Shown: piece after piece, positions 24,796-38,280 of the stretch | Numbering within the stretch: position 1 is the first letter of the stretch | How the letters are laid out: each line of letters opens with the position of its first letter | Assembly: GCA_037951165.1 (NCBI GenBank) | Contig: JBBDHG010000187.1 | Span: 2,945,001-3,009,000 of the forward strand | Length of the DNA: 64,000 nt | Direction of reading: 5' to 3' | From: Lophius americanus | Taxonomy: Eukaryota > Chordata > Actinopteri > Lophiiformes > Lophiidae | Made by a program: the position numbers and the translations under genes | The notes under the pieces: generated by a model | Databases searched by the model: none | Told to the model about the DNA's origin: nothing | Seen by the model: only the letters and a program-made list of their open reading frames with translations

Positions 24796-25579
24796 TTTTT
24801 GAGCAGACAGGTTTTTACCTGCAGAGAGGAATCCCAAAGACAGAGGTAGGAGATGGGGAGGGGCGGCAGGGCGCAGCAGGTAACTGAACGATCAGAACTT
24901 GTAAAAAAGGATATCATTGGATAGACGTGACGTTCATTCACATGTGTGTCTGCCCCCCGCCGCCCCGTCTCCGCCTTCATCGGATTATGATGTTTCATTC
25001 CTCCCAATCATAACTAACTGTATGACAGGGTATGGGCATATCAGACCAACCCCTGAATGGTCCCGTCGGGATGGCGTGCCGGGATCAAACAAATTTCGGG
25101 CTCCGGGCACCACACAAGCTAAGACCTCCTCTGGTTGCTGTAGACAACCGCAATAACAATAGAATCTAAAGAATATAATATTTGGTTTGTTGACCTAATA
25201 TGTAGCATTTTTATTTAACTCATTATAGTGAAATGACCCACTAGGAACTAAGCATGACATTGACATGACAAGACATTTTTCATGAACCCCCTGCAGTACC
25301 CCAATGTACCCATAGGGGTGAGTTTACCCCAGTTTTAGAGACATTGCGTTTAGATCATATCAAAATCTGGACCCCAGATTATAAAGAAATGTGATATTAA
25401 TTTGATATTTGTGCATGCACATGTGCTGGTAATTAAACTCAAAGATGTATTTGTTTACTCCTCATCAAGGCAGGTGCATCTCTCGTAGGAACGATGCGTC
25501 CAACCCACTGAGCAGCTTCAAATCTGAAACAACCTTTCTCTTTCCCACATGCATTTTTCACAGAATTCCTTCTTCTACC

Positions 25580-26100
25580 TGACGACATGGGTTCTGGTAT
25601 ATTCTTGCGAAAGAATATTTTTGACTTTTCAGACCATGTCAGAATATATTTACTTACTTTTTAAAATACATTTAAATGCGGTCATCTGAGGTTTTATTTT
25701 TCACTAATTTGTGTTTTTTTCCTTTTTTTCAATTCTGAAGCTATGAGAAGACAGATCGTCAGCAAGTGTGTGCAGGGTTTCAAAGGAAATGGTCTGGAAT
25801 GTTACAATCTATTTATTTGTATATTCAAAAAATACATAGGAATGTGGTCATCTGAGGCTAAGAACAAAGAGTTTGAAGAAAGAATTTGGATTTTTTATTT
25901 TTTCATCCTGAAGCATCAGAAGGCGGATCCTCAGCACTTGTGTGCAGGGTTTCAAAGGAGATTATTGAACAAGGCTGAAGACATGGTCTGGTATATAAGT
26001 ATCTGTCTATTTGTATATTAAGAAAAATACATTGGAATATGGTCATCTGAGCATGGTTTCAAAAGGAAATATTGAATAGCGTCCGAAATCTGGTCTGGAA
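25580..26100 (+). repeat. degenerate tandem repeat, three units of 166-195 bp
   Basis: GTCATCTGAG recurs at 25681, 25847 and 26042. The text before each shares AAATACATT..AAT, and TGTGCAGGGTTTCAAAGG occurs in the second and third units. The units are diverged and differ in length. Confidence 0.6.
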
Positions 26101-26244
26101 CTGAACCCCACCCTCAACTGAGACTGAGTGTTACTGATCAAGGAGTATGAGATCATAGTCTTCGGCAGAGCCCCCGGGCTAAGCGGGAACAGATGGGCCA
26201 TGGATTTTCTGCCGTTGATTAAGTTTTAAGAACTGTCGTTGATG

Positions 26245-26470
26245 CAGCGGTGGAAATAACAAATACTTAAAAATAATGTTTACTTTAGTTGAGTAATTGT
26301 CTGCCTACATTTTACTTTCACTTCCCCCATTTTAACACAAATATCAGAACTTTCTACTATTTACATTTTCAAAACAGCCTCGTTATTCTGGTGGAACTGC
26401 ACTCCTGCCTGATTTCCTGTCGTCACAACTAATTTCCAGACAAAACAAGATGATAGGCGTTAAATGTGTA
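26245..26470 (+). repeat. hAT-like nonautonomous element fragment
   Basis: Begins CAGCGGTGGAAATAACAAAT and continues with TACTTA, TTTACTTT and AACAGCCTCGTTA words. These are typical of the common fish hAT family whose ends read CAGAGGTGG followed by ACTTAAGTA-type text. The right end is not clear. Confidence 0.45.
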
Positions 26471-28879
26471 TGCAGACAAAACAGTGAAGAAACACATGGA
26501 AGAAAGTCGACCGTGGAAAAAAGTCATGATGTCAGAGTTTTTTCTATTCTGTCTTTATTTCTCCTTTTCTTGTGTTCGGTATGATTGTCATTCAAAATAA
26601 TGTTCTTCACCCCTTCAAATAAATATTATATGAATAGGAAATGAGGTTCAATTTGGTTTGCACAAATAAGACACAATAGAATGATTACCTTTTACTTTTA
26701 TCTTTGAGTACATTTTTCACATTCACTTGATTAAGAAGTTGAGGCAATTATTCCTCTTTTATTAAACGATTGAACCATTTTTCTACTTGCGTGTACAGTT
26801 ACATCTCTGGATTGATGATGTAACATTGACAGCTATGATCCTTATATCTTTGTTATTTTTCACCATATGAAGAATATCTCTGCGTACTATTTTCGTTTTC
26901 ATGGCGAGATGCAGCGGCTCCTTAAAATTTATTTTATCGTAGCCAGACATTTGCTGATCTGTTTATTCAATGGCTGCACCAATATTAGCATGAGGATTAT
27001 AGGCTTGTAAAGAATTCTGCAGGACTTTTTTCACCACAACAAAAGGAACGTAAGCCACAAGCAGCACCTCCAGGGTTCAAGCCATTTCAGACCAAACAGA
27101 GGAGGAAGTTAATTTATGTGTCAAAGCAGCAACAGAGCAGCAACATCCTGGTTTGAGGTTCAACAATGCTAGCTTCATTCTGTTCAAACAAAGAGTCAGG
27201 CCAACCACACCCTTCATCATCACCAAGGCCCGAACATATGAAGTCATATCATATCTACATAACATATCTGTAGTTACTGCACCTGTGCGCTGTTTGTCCT
27301 CTTCAGATTTCTCAATGATCGGTCAGTATTTACCGACACATCGACACATTGAACTGAGTAAATATTTCTTACTTGCCCCAATCACCTTCAATCGGAGGAG
27401 ACTGAGAATGAAGACAAAAATTGAATGATTAATTATACCAGATGATGTGTGATCATTTGTATATTAGAACGTCTTCGGCACTCCGAATCTTTGGAGCGAT
27501 TGAGATTGGAGTGTCTCTGGCCTCAGCAGCGGCGTGGAATATACTTACTTCCCGTGGCGGCTGATGGATCTGCGAGGACTAGGTGGAGATACTAGGTGTG
27601 GTGGAGAGCACATGAACCGGCAATGGAGAAGGAGTCATATGTGAAGAGGAATTATTAACTTGTTGAATTTGTTTTCATGCGTTTTTATAAGCACACATTC
27701 CCGGGAAAAATAAAGCAAGTTATTCAACCGATGAAATAATATAGCTGTCATTAAAAAAGGTTTTCTTTCGATGCTGAACATTTCAATCATATCTAAATCA
27801 TAAATGTGTCTTACAACGTACAACAAACCGCCTTTCCTGTCTCCCTGCTTTACAAGTCGAGTGTAAACATCAGAAATACAACTTCCTAAGAAAAAAAAGG
27901 GAAAAAGAAATACTACTTCATCTTTGTGACTCTCAGGGGTTGTTTGCACTTTGTTAGCATCACGATAGCTTTATGGCTCGTAACAAACAAAGAAATTCTA
28001 TTTAGAAGAGATTGCAATAACTTTATGATGCATGCACAAAATTGAAGGAAGTACATTTCACAAGTAGCATGTGAGTTTATGTGTGAATTATTTAATCGGT
28101 CATGTTAGGGTTTAAGGAGGTGTGTCCTTGCAAAAGAAAATCCCATTGCTTTTTCCTCAATTCGTAAAAAAAAAACGTATGTTTTTGTTCTCTGGTTAGT
28201 CAAGAAGCACAAATATTAAAGGTAATAACAAAGTCTTCTGATGAGCAATGCAGCAGGGAAAAAAAGGGGTTTGAGTGGTTTACCTTCAAAGGTTGTTTGA
28301 CTTGTACCTGTCATTGACATGATGAATGATATGCTGCAATAACATTCCCACAAATCGCTATCGGCGTTCATTTCCATAAAACCAATACGCATACTTTCTG
28401 TTATTTATACAGAATTCGGGTCCCAGCCCTCCAACAGCCAGACTTACTGTCTACACAATTACAGTTGTTTTAATATGACTGTTAAAATAATTCACATTGC
28501 CTGCCAATATTGACCTTTCAAAACTAATACTGGAACCGTTTTTTTTTTTTCAGTCAAATATTGTCTTGCGTTTCAGTCTTTTGTCATTTCGCTGAACTAT
28601 TTTAGGATGAGGTGCTGTTGAATGCAGAGAGGCACTTCAAGACGTTAGTGTTTCAAGCCCGCCGTAGAAACGGATAATTACTCAGGGCGCAGACGGTTCC
28701 AAGACAAAATTATTTTATGGCAAGGTTGGGATTTTTATGCCCCAAGAAATCTCTCATTTAAACGCACATTAGTCTCAACCATACAGGAAATCCTGAATGA
28801 CTCAGTTCAAAACTTGGCAGAGGCTCTACTCCTAAACCACTAGTACTCCTGATGGCCAATAAAATATTTATAACTCTAC

Positions 28880-29925
28880 TGCTGAACATTCCCTCCAATA
28901 AAGAACCTAATTAAAACTGATAACTGAGCAGCCGAGACTGTCTTCAGCATTTAAGATAAACTTGACGGTAGGCAGGACTTAAGACCAAACTAGGGCCGCG
29001 GGGTCTTCCCCGACAACAACGGTATATGCCACAAAAGCCGCCAATTCCCTGCGTTGTACGAGTAATCCCCCCGCTCATACTCCTCCCATTAAACATAAAC
29101 AGTCAGAAAGAGAGATGTATTCATCAAAAAAAAATCGATCTTAATCTTAGTAATACTGCCTTCCAATGAGAGGGGCAGGGAGTTCCAGTGCTCAGGATGT
29201 CACTTAAAATTGGATAGCAGGTGTTGATAGTTAGCTTTATGGGGATACTTGGGTCATGGGTAACAGAAATAGCCAGATATCTGCATTTTTTTGGCTGTTT
29301 TTAAAGGTAGCTGACCGAAAATACGTCCCTCTTACATGGCATAGGTTCACTTTTCTGAAGGTTGACTTCCAGATATTCTACATAATCTTGCAAGTAGAGT
29401 CAATAATTCAGGAGAACTTGAGAGGGGTCTGATATAAAAAATAACACATCATCTGCATAAAGTGACACTTTATGCTCAGAACCTTCCCGGGTTATCCCTT
29501 GATATTGGAGCTTTGTCTCAGGGCTAACGCAAGTAGTTCAAGTGCAACAGCACAAAAGAGCAGCGAAAGAGGGCATCCCTTCCTTGTACCACGTTTGAGC
29601 TCAAATTAGGCAGACATGTTCGTATTGGTAGGTGCTGCGTCCTTTGGGTGAGTGTGTTGAAAGTATTGTATTGAAAAGCCAAATGCTTTTAGAGTCTTGA
29701 AAAGATTGTGACACTACACCCGATCAAATATAGAGTATCACTTCCATACTCCCAGAGTCAGGTGGAGTGGCACCATAAAGGATATTAAATAAGTGCCTAA
29801 CGTTGAAAAAGGATTAACAATTTCTTATGAATCCCATCTGACCAGATGCAATAATGGAGGGGATAATATTTTCGAACGGACGTGCTAAAATTTTAGGATT
29901 TTAGTTTCTATGTTAAATTCCCCAC
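28880..29925 (-). mobile_element. L1/Tx1-like LINE reverse transcriptase relic
   Basis: On the minus strand the fragments run in RT order: FNIETKIL, ENIIPSIIAS, GQMGFIRN, SFFNVRHLFNILYGA, DRV-CHNLFKTLKAFGF, RGT..GCPLSLLFCAVALELLA, then EHKVSLYADDVLFFISDP with the catalytic YADD at 29459-29448. Stops and frameshifts interrupt the reading, so it is dead. Post-RT text resembling the C-terminal domain continues to about 28880 or lower. No endonuclease part is visible above 29925. Confidence 0.75.
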
Positions 29926-30054
29926 CACAATCAAAAAAGAGTTTTTATTAAAAAAAAAATCTCCCCCTAGTTAGAAAATATGAGCTATCAGCGTAAAACA
30001 AGCTAAAACGAAAAAACTCAAACTATTCCTCGGGGTAGCTTTTATCTCAAAACG

Positions 30055-30320
30055 TTTTCTAGCCATAATATTGCAAGTCTTAGCTCAGTTTAGTCCCATT
30101 TGGTGCATATGTATCGATTTGACAAGATCCATCTTGTATATAAATCATATTTTACTCTATTAGTTTGTATTGTACTCATGATCATGTGGAGCTGAGATAC
30201 GAAAATTCTGAATTTCGGACATAACTTCCTAAATATTAGTTATATATATACGTACAATTAATATTAGTCCAATCTAGTCCAAATTATCCTTATGTGCATC
30301 TTCTCAAGGAGAATGAACTT
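30055..30320. repeat. copy of an unclassified dispersed repeat
   Basis: Shares spaced words with 34880-35045 and 41340-41450 (a TTTAGTCC..ATTTGGTG phrase, CATAACTTCC, then a TATG..CATC tail). I know such text from fish genomes but cannot name the family. Confidence 0.35.
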
Positions 30321-30529
30321 GTATTTGTATATACATAATATATAATATCTTACTTTAATTGTTCATATATTTACTAAATAGGCTGGATTAATGCACACAA
30401 AAACAGTTACTTCCCACCCATATAGTAGTGATAAACAATAATCTTTACGTAATTTATAACATGTTAGAGGTTACATACACACAGGACAACATCCTGAAAT
30501 GTATCTCTGTCCAATCCCTGAGGGGATCA

Positions 30530-30656
30530 GTGGGGGGCGGCTGTGAGGTCTCGGGGTCTCGCTCAATGACCCATGGCATGTTTCGGCAAGAGCTGGGCAC
30601 AAAACCTGGTCTCCCAGTTGAGAGAATACCGCTCCATCCACCGCGCTAAAGCCCCC
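30530..30656 (+). repeat. unclassified dispersed repeat fragment
   Basis: GC-richer block ending CCGCTCCATCCACCGCGCTA, like the GCTCTACCTCCTGAGC ending of the repeat at 32908-33222. Both are common fish genomic repeats in my recollection. Confidence 0.35.
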
Positions 30657-31009
30657 CGATGTATGCCCTGTGTATATGAACGATTAAAGATGAGGGCCCA
30701 GATCAGACACTGGTTAGAGAATGGGAAATGTGGTTCAGTTATTTAGTTACGGATAAATCCAACCATGTCCTTGTATCTCAAAAGCATCACATCCAGTACA
30801 GAGTCAAACACTAGGAAATAAAGGTCGAAGCAAAATGGAAAAAGCTAAGGAGAAAAAACAAACGAGAGAAACTGGGAGAAAATGGCCTGGAGTGTGTGAT
30901 GAGAAATATCTGGCATGGAAAATGCACAGACTACCGTTTATACACAGAGCTAAGTGGAACCAGGTGAGAACCTTCAACAAGGGAAGAAGAAACAAAGACA
31001 GTGTAAAGC

Positions 31010-31046
31010 AAATACATTCCAAAAGATTTTCTTTTGGAATGTATTT
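31010..31046. repeat. perfect 17-bp inverted repeat (hairpin, 3-nt loop)
   Basis: Arms 31010-31026 and 31030-31046 are exact reverse complements around TTT. Each arm contains ACATTCCA or its complement, the TEAD-type motif. It is not followed by a typical T-run terminator and lies in no gene. Confidence 0.9.
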
Positions 31047-31261
31047 CCTAGTCAGTCAGACAGTTTTTCATCTGCCAGTTTGTTTTTAATAAATCTTAAC
31101 ACACTTATTAATCCTAAGTGTATTTTCATCCACAGATCTTCCGTCCCAGCCAAGATTTCATCAAGCCATCAAAAAATCTGTCATTGTGGTTTATTATAGC
31201 CAATATTGTCTTTTGTTGGTTCTCTCAAGCACACTCTCACGATATCCTCCCTCTCCCCAAA

Positions 31262-31285
31262 ACACACACACACACACACACACAC
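31262..31285 (+). repeat. (AC)12 microsatellite
   Basis: Uninterrupted 24-bp AC run. Confidence 0.95.
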
Positions 31286-32907
31286 GCATGTGCACGCACT
31301 CTCCACGCCAGTTTCTTTGTTTATTCATCAACATTGTATGCCACGCATTTATTTGACTTCCATAGCTTTGTTTCACGCGTGTGAGAGAGTGTGTATGTGT
31401 GAGTGTGTCAGACTGTGTTTTTTGCTTATTTTGGACTGATTTTCAATTTGTCCATCTGTTAACCAGCATGAAATTTTCCCCAACAGGAATTCCACACTTT
31501 ATTTTCACCCTGAGGTCGAGACTTCAGCGGCCCAATTGCCCCAAAAATGACCTCGCAGCCAGCATAAATAGTGCGTGTGTGTCTCCTGTGGAGCGACTCT
31601 TGGGGAAACTAAAACTCTTAACATCCAAACAATCTCCTGATCCTGCCTTATCCTGTGCACGGCAGATAAACCCCTTTGTCTTTGGTCCAAACATGTTTTA
31701 ATTCCCACACTATATATATCAGGAACCCCAAACAGAGACATTTTAACATGAAGTTTCAGCATACACAATTGTTCACCTAACACCAGTCCCAATGTGGCCC
31801 GTGGACCTCAGGCTGGTAATCCATGGTATATACTGTATTATGAATGCTCTATCCAATATTGTATTGTATACAGGATATATTCTAAATTGTGGTGTCTCCT
31901 TCTGGCTCAAAGTCATTTGTAGCAATGTATAATGTAGAGTCGCAGAAGAGAAAAGGATAATAGAGACGTCTGCTGCCTGCAGTAAGCCCAAGTTTCTAGA
32001 ACCGTTCAGTAGCGTTGGTGTTGTATCCCCAGAACATGTTACCTCTGAGAACAAACACGTGAAAGGAGACATCACTAGAGACACATGTTTTACTGTAGAT
32101 GTTTGCTGTCAGCTGAGAGTGGAGGCAGATAGTTAGATTAGGGATATAACTTGCACTCACTGCCCTGCATTCGGCTGCTACAAGATAATATTTGTACCAC
32201 TGAGTCCATTTAAGTTCAAGCCCAGAGTCTATCAATGGATGGATTCAAAAAATGCACACAGCTTACTTTATTTACAAGTGAGAAAGAATCAGTCTGTTTT
32301 GAGAGTGGTTATCAATTAACCTTTTTGATAATTGAGTGAATTAAGTTGAGCCATTTCTTCATTATGTTTTTTAGACATTCTGAACAAAGTTCATGGAAGT
32401 CGTTGTTTGCAGGACAGTGATTTTTATAAAAAAACAAAAAAAAAACAACCTAATGGACATTTGTGTTAATTTATTTGAACCTTATTGAAAGATCATTGAG
32501 GAAGACTATTCACACCTGAAATATAACTTACACTCACACCATCCTGGAATTCACATCTCCCCTCACTGTTACTGAGATATCAGCGGTTCATGGTGTCATC
32601 TGTCCAATCACACAGAGACAGCCCTTCCTCATTAAAGGCCAAAAGGACTCTGCTTATGTTCGGGGATGGATCCAGCGGGTTGGCAACTGCCATCACAGTT
32701 TTGGATCACCACCCGCCGTACAGAAATTTACAATAGTATACATTTGTAAACATATCCTCTGTTGGGACCCCTAAAAGGGAAGGGCTAAAAGAAGAAGAAG
32801 ATATTTATCAATACATTGTATTTTAATATTTAATATGCAATGCCACCCCTCAAAGTTCCCACGGCAGTCTTTTGCCACGCCATGAAAACGTGTCTAGATC
32901 CTCCCCT

Positions 32908-33222
32908 TGCTTATAAAGCGCCTTTCTAGTCCGCTGGACTACTCTAAGCGTTCAACCACACGAGTCAGCATTCATCCATTCACACTAAAATTCTTACAGT
33001 GGTGGCAGAGGCTATTATGCAAGTCACCACCGGCTCATCAGGAGCGGTAACCATTCACACCATCATTCATGCACCAATGCAACAGCCATCGGGAGCAACT
33101 TGGGGTTCGGTAACTTCTTCAAGGACACTTCAACATGGGGACCAGAGTGATCGGGGATCAAGCCATGGAATTTCAGATAAGTGGACGACCGCTCTACCTC
33201 CTGAGCTGCACCAGCTTTAGGT
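32908..33222 (+). repeat. common teleost dispersed repeat
   Basis: Reads in order: AAAGCGCCTTTCTAGTCCGC, CATTCATCCATTCACACTAA, CATCGGGAGCAACTTGGGGT, AAGGACACTTCAACATG, GTGGACGACCGCTCTACCTC. I recognise this as a widespread fish repeat, probably DNA-transposon-derived. Class is uncertain. Confidence 0.6.
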
Positions 33223-34749
33223 TATCATCTTGCTGCTCTCTCTTGAATAGCAATTCTCCCTGTACTCTACAAGTGCTCCACTTCCTCACCACCACCAAGT
33301 CTACACAGATTCATCAACAATAACATCTTCATCATCATCAGTCTCAACAGAGTCATCAGCAGCCACCACCACCAGTGATGGGACTCCGATGAGGGAATCA
33401 AAGTTAACCCAGAATAGTCCCAGCAAATCATCCAATTCAATAAAAATAAAAATAAAAATGTCTTGTCTCCTTTAAGAAAGAAATAGATAGCAATGACGTT
33501 TCATATTTTGTCTAACGTTTCTGGAATGAAAACCAATAAAACAACTTTACCTACTGACGACAACTGAAAGGAATGTAAATTATGAGGTGGATGTTGACTT
33601 TGTGTCCAGTCCCATTTATTTGGCTGTAAACGGTAGGAAAACATAGGAATTGCTGTCAGCAGAGTAAATAATTACACACCCACAGCTGAAGTAAAGAATG
33701 AGACACACAATAAGATGCAGGAATAAAGAAGCTTCATAGCAACACAGACTTTTGAGATGCGAGCTGTGACCCATCTTTCATGAAACTCCTCGCACGGGTT
33801 GTTCTCCCTATCCCTGACTTTTAAATTTTATCTAAATTTTTTCGAAATACAAACTTATACAAACAGCAGATGGAAAAGAATAAATGGGCTAATTGCGTGA
33901 GTGGTGGACATCCATTTGCATTTGTCAATTTTTATTCCCCTTTCCTGCAGATAAGAAACGGAGAGCAGTTGCTCTGGCGTCAGATTATCTGCAGAACAGA
34001 TACAGAACTGCAGGGTCATCAAAGGGTGTTGACCAAAACAGATGGACATGCTATGACAAGCCTCAGTGCCCTGACCATGTCCTTTTCCCCCGTCCCTCCA
34101 TTACTGCAGACATGCAAATGTCCGTGTCCCCTTTAACTCTCTACCAAAGAAGCTGCTGAGGTGAGGCTGGTCTGACTGACAGGGACTCCTGGAACGGAGC
34201 ACTAGGAGTCTGTTGTTCGGATGTGGGCGGGTTCAGACTCAAACAAACAACATTAGCATGAATACAGATCTCATGATCCGGTTTTCCTATCCTAGTACCC
34301 TTCTGCCTATCCTGCTTTTGTTCAACCAGAAACTTTAGATGTTGGAGGTCTCTTAAGTGGTAAGTCTAGGATAGATATTTGTTTTTTTACGGTTGCATAT
34401 GGCATATTACCTCCAGGTACCTAAAATAACGTATAGTTTGTTTGACATGGTATGAGTATGGTATGTTCAGAGTGCTGAAGAACATAGTTCCATTCTAATA
34501 CTGACGGTGATGGCTTCAGCTGTGTATGTGTAATATGTTCATGGACATGAATTCATGGCAACCATTAAAGATGCAGATAGGTTTGCCATCAATATCTTAC
34601 ATTTTTCATATGAAATATATCAAAACCTGTCATGTTGCCGTTTGCTTTTCACTATTAAGAGAGTTTACACACACTCATAGTGCTTTCATCTGCACAAAGC
34701 CGCCATAAATATATGTCCTCAAAAAGTCAGGGATATTGTGCCGCCCCTG

Positions 34750-35045
34750 CCTCCTCCGTTGAAAACTACTTTATGGATCATTGTCAAATTTTATCACCTT
34801 ATAGATCTTGGTGCAAGGATGAACTGCGTTGATTTTGGTAAAGGTCAGTTGTACATGTTTGACACCGATGAGAGCTTCATCCCCAAAGGGACAGAATTTT
34901 TCAAACGCTGGTCCGATTTAGTCCAAATTTTTCTCACTACGTGGAGCTTTTTGGCAAACAACATTGTTTTACGGTCATAACTTCCCAACCGTTATACTAA
35001 TTCAGTCCAAAATTGATGAATATGAATCGCGTTGAGGACATCTAC
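34750..35045. repeat. copy of an unclassified dispersed repeat
   Basis: The left part (TTTATGGATCATTGTCAAAT through GTTGATTTTGGTAAAGGT) matches pdgfra intron text at 6268-6345. The right part (ATAACTTCCCAACCGTTATA) matches the family at 30055 and 41340. Confidence 0.5.
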
Positions 35046-35821
35046 AGTATCTAGTCTACATAATCACTCATTAAGTGGAGAATTTTTCCAAGGAACACTG
35101 TTTTGTCAGACAGAACTTCACATTTAATTTAAGGTGTACAATTGTTTGTACAATGTAGAGGATTGGGTGCTTTTCAGGGATACACCCAGCGTGGACAATA
35201 CCATTAAAAGCGTATTTAGAAAAACATTATAATCACCTGCCAATTATTATGTAGGTCACCTTTTTGCTGCCAAAACAGATTTGTCCCGTTGATGCGTGCT
35301 TTGATATCTCTCACCAAGATATAAGCGGCTGATCCTTTAAGTCCAGTTGTGGTGAACATGAAGTGAGTGTGAGGTAGATGGATGATCATCCTGTCGAGTC
35401 TTTTCCTGTCCCTCTCTGTGCTTCCTCCGCTCCGGCAGATATTCAGGAGTTAGAATCTGGTCCATTAAGTTGACTCTTTACGATTGAGATCTCTGTAGCC
35501 AATTTGAGAGACATCCGGGAACAGCTGACTGATGGTGTTGCCAAGTTGCTACTCTGACACTTGACGCTAATCTTATCTTGCATATTACGGTTGAAAATAT
35601 TTAACTAGTTTGAGCCTGGCTTAAAGGTGAAGGGTGTAAAATTTTGCAACATTTAGAGGTGAAGTTTAAGATTGCAACATATATTGCACCTCTGCTCATG
35701 CCCCATCATTCCAAGAATGTATGGCGGCCTTCAAGGGTCAAAATGATGTCGTTGTCTCTGGACAGCGCCAAGCAGCTTGTCAAGAGATGAATGTCCTTTT
35801 CGATAGATATTGATTATTTTT

Positions 35822-36803
35822 CATTTAACCTTTATTTAAACAGGAGAATAAAGCCCATTGAGATCCTGGATCTCTTTGTTAAGGGTGACCCGGCCAAGAA
35901 GGCATCAGTGCGTGTCATAAATAACACATAGAAACTACACACTGTATAAAAGTAAATAAATTTTAAAAAATTATAATAATAATAGAAAAAACTACACAGT
36001 GTACAAATACAACAAATATTGAATCAATTAGAATAGAAATACACAATGGTGTCGTATTCTAAAGTGCAAGAAGAGACTCTAAACTCAAGTAAACGAGCGG
36101 GTCCAGTACAACTGCAAGTTCCAATAGTCTCATGTTCAAGTTCTTTAAGAGTCCAAGCCTGGTCATTCAGAGAAATCAACCCTGGCAGTTTGAGGTCCTT
36201 CTGTAATGCGTTCCAAGCATTGAGGGCGGCAGCCCTAAAAGCTACAGTATTTTCCCCACAATCCGTTTGAACATGAAAGACATTTTGGGAACACAGTTCA
36301 TATAATTAGAAATTCTGTTTTGCTATTCATTCTGTAAAACTGTATGTCGTCAAAGCTTACGTGTAAGACAGCGGATATCATATTTTGTTCAGCATTGTGG
36401 TCACTTTGACATTTGCACAGGGACTTTATCTCTCCTCCCCGAGGGAAAGGAGGACAGAACTACTACCCAGTCAACAACTTCCAGGAAGTAATGAGGTCCA
36501 AGCTGGATTGCTGTTAAGTTCAATGCTTGTGCCACAATCGCACTAACATGCTAACCCTTTAATGTCCTCCTCAACTGTTTAGTATTATTTATAAATGTGT
36601 GCCAACTTGCTTATAACATGACCCAGTGGTAGCATGTATATGCTAAAGAGTAATGGTCCAAGGATGGAGCCCTGGGGGACACCACATGTCAAAGGTGCCA
36701 TCAAGGAGGAGGCATTAACAATAGCTATAGAGAAAAGTCCTATTTGATCAGTAGAATTTATTTGGCATATAAAAGCATGTGAAAACCTACTAAACAAAAT
36801 CAC
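35822..36803 (-). mobile_element. L2/CR1-like LINE relic, RT and 3' end
   Basis: The minus strand encodes SSLMAPLTCGVPQGSILG and PLLFSIYMLPLG near 36740-36610, the RT motif before the catalytic Asp pair in L2/CR1-type elements. Further on come a weak SFDDIQFY (near YADDTQLY) and AFRAAALNAWNALQKDLKLP near 36240-36170, typical of the C-terminus. The 3' tail, with CTCAATGGGCTTTATTCTCC, ends near 35822. Frameshifts show it is dead. One copy with deletions is the simplest reading. Confidence 0.65.
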
Positions 36804-37082
36804 GTAACTTGATAAAACTAAAAAAGTCTGTTAAGCATAAAATTGTTTTCTAAAAATGTAATTTTCCAAGAGGTGGAACTAATCAAAATATAATTACAAT
36901 CCATGAAATGCAATACTTTATCATGAAATTATGATTTTTAGTTTTTTACTGTTTAAAAACATGTAAACTAACCGTTTTTCGATTTATGCTAAATTTATAG
37001 TTTACAAATGTCCCAAAGTAAATAAAAAATGCAAAGAAATAATTTCTCATATTTTCTTTTTCTTGTGGAGGACATTAAAGGG
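36555..37082. repeat. TIR-bounded element, copy 1 (528 bp)
   Basis: CCCTTTAATGTCCTCC at 36555-36570 is repeated exactly, inverted, at 37067-37082. A second copy with the same ends and similar inside is at 40895-41706. The CCC/GGG ends and the TTAA next to copy 2 suggest piggyBac-like ends. The inside overlaps the RT fragment of the LINE entry. Confidence 0.55.
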
Positions 37083-37580
37083 AATGTGGATCATTAGAAG
37101 CTGGCCAGAGAGAAAACTCACAAGTGGATGGTTCCACATCGTGTGGACATCCCTGGACTCACCCCACAAAATTACCACACTACTGTTTACCGAGTTGGGA
37201 CTTCATGGTTCCCTTCTTTCAAAGACAGGTTTCACCCTCTCACACTTCACTTTTAAGAGATGAAGCAATTCCTTATCAACTTTCTGCCACTTCAACCTTA
37301 AAAAAAAAAAACCCTCTCTAGAGCGGGTTTAAGCTTGTCGTTTCTAGGCAGCGTAACATGGCCATGCAACGGAATATCAAAATAAATGAATGTTGTGAAA
37401 ATTAAATAGATATTAGCTTTTCTAGTGTCTGTCTATATTCCCTGATTCACTCATCCGCCAATGTTCATTCAAATGTACGTATTCCTCGTGTTTCTTAAGG
37501 TAAATATTGATTTATTGGATACATTTAGATTAATAAACAACATAGCATGTATTTAATAAAAATGATCTTTTAATTGCTAA

Positions 37581-37612
37581 CAGACAGACAGACAGACGGA
37601 CAGACGGACAGA
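37581..37612 (+). repeat. (GACA)n microsatellite
   Basis: CAGACAGACAGACAGACGGA type run with two A-to-G interruptions. Confidence 0.9.
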
Positions 37613-38280
37613 TCAGAAATTGTGGTGATTTCTCAACAAATAAAACAATTTCATTATCTTTATAGACATTTATGTGAATGGAAAAATCAATGCGTGGTAT
37701 CTAATGGGACTTTTGGAGTTAATGCTTTGCAGAAGTGAAATTAGAGATCTGGTTTCAGCGTGCATGAAACATTAGAGCCTATGACAGTGGTCCGTTGTAC
37801 TCAAATTATGAGAAATTGATGATTCTGGAAGCTATTAAATAACCCGAAGAATGTAGTCAAGTTTTCCGTAAATGGTTGTCATCTGTAACGGTGTTGAGAC
37901 ATTTGTACAATAGCATGCGTTTAGTAAATGCGGATAGGTCAAAACTCAAAGATTGTTTTCAAAGCGTGACACAAATCATGCAAAATGAGAGCTTGTTATT
38001 TCAAATTTACGCAGGACTTAAGTTCACAAATCACATCGGCGACTTTGTGTATTGAATGAACAAGAATTGCAAGGAAATTGAAGATGTGAATCTACCAAAA
38101 TACACGACTGAAGCCATGTATTTCCCTGTATTTTAATTGATTACGCTTGCATGAGAGTTCAGCGCAATCCTTTACATGGTTTGGAAGAGGCATGTGGCCT
38201 GAAGCTAAACATGCCACGAAAGTTTTGATTGTTGCCACTTGTTGAACAAGTGGGCTAAGTATTACATTATTCACACAGCG

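Noticed and set aside
30835..31089. 84-codon Lys-rich ORF
   Set aside because: Runs through the perfect hairpin at 31010-31046 and has no family resemblance.
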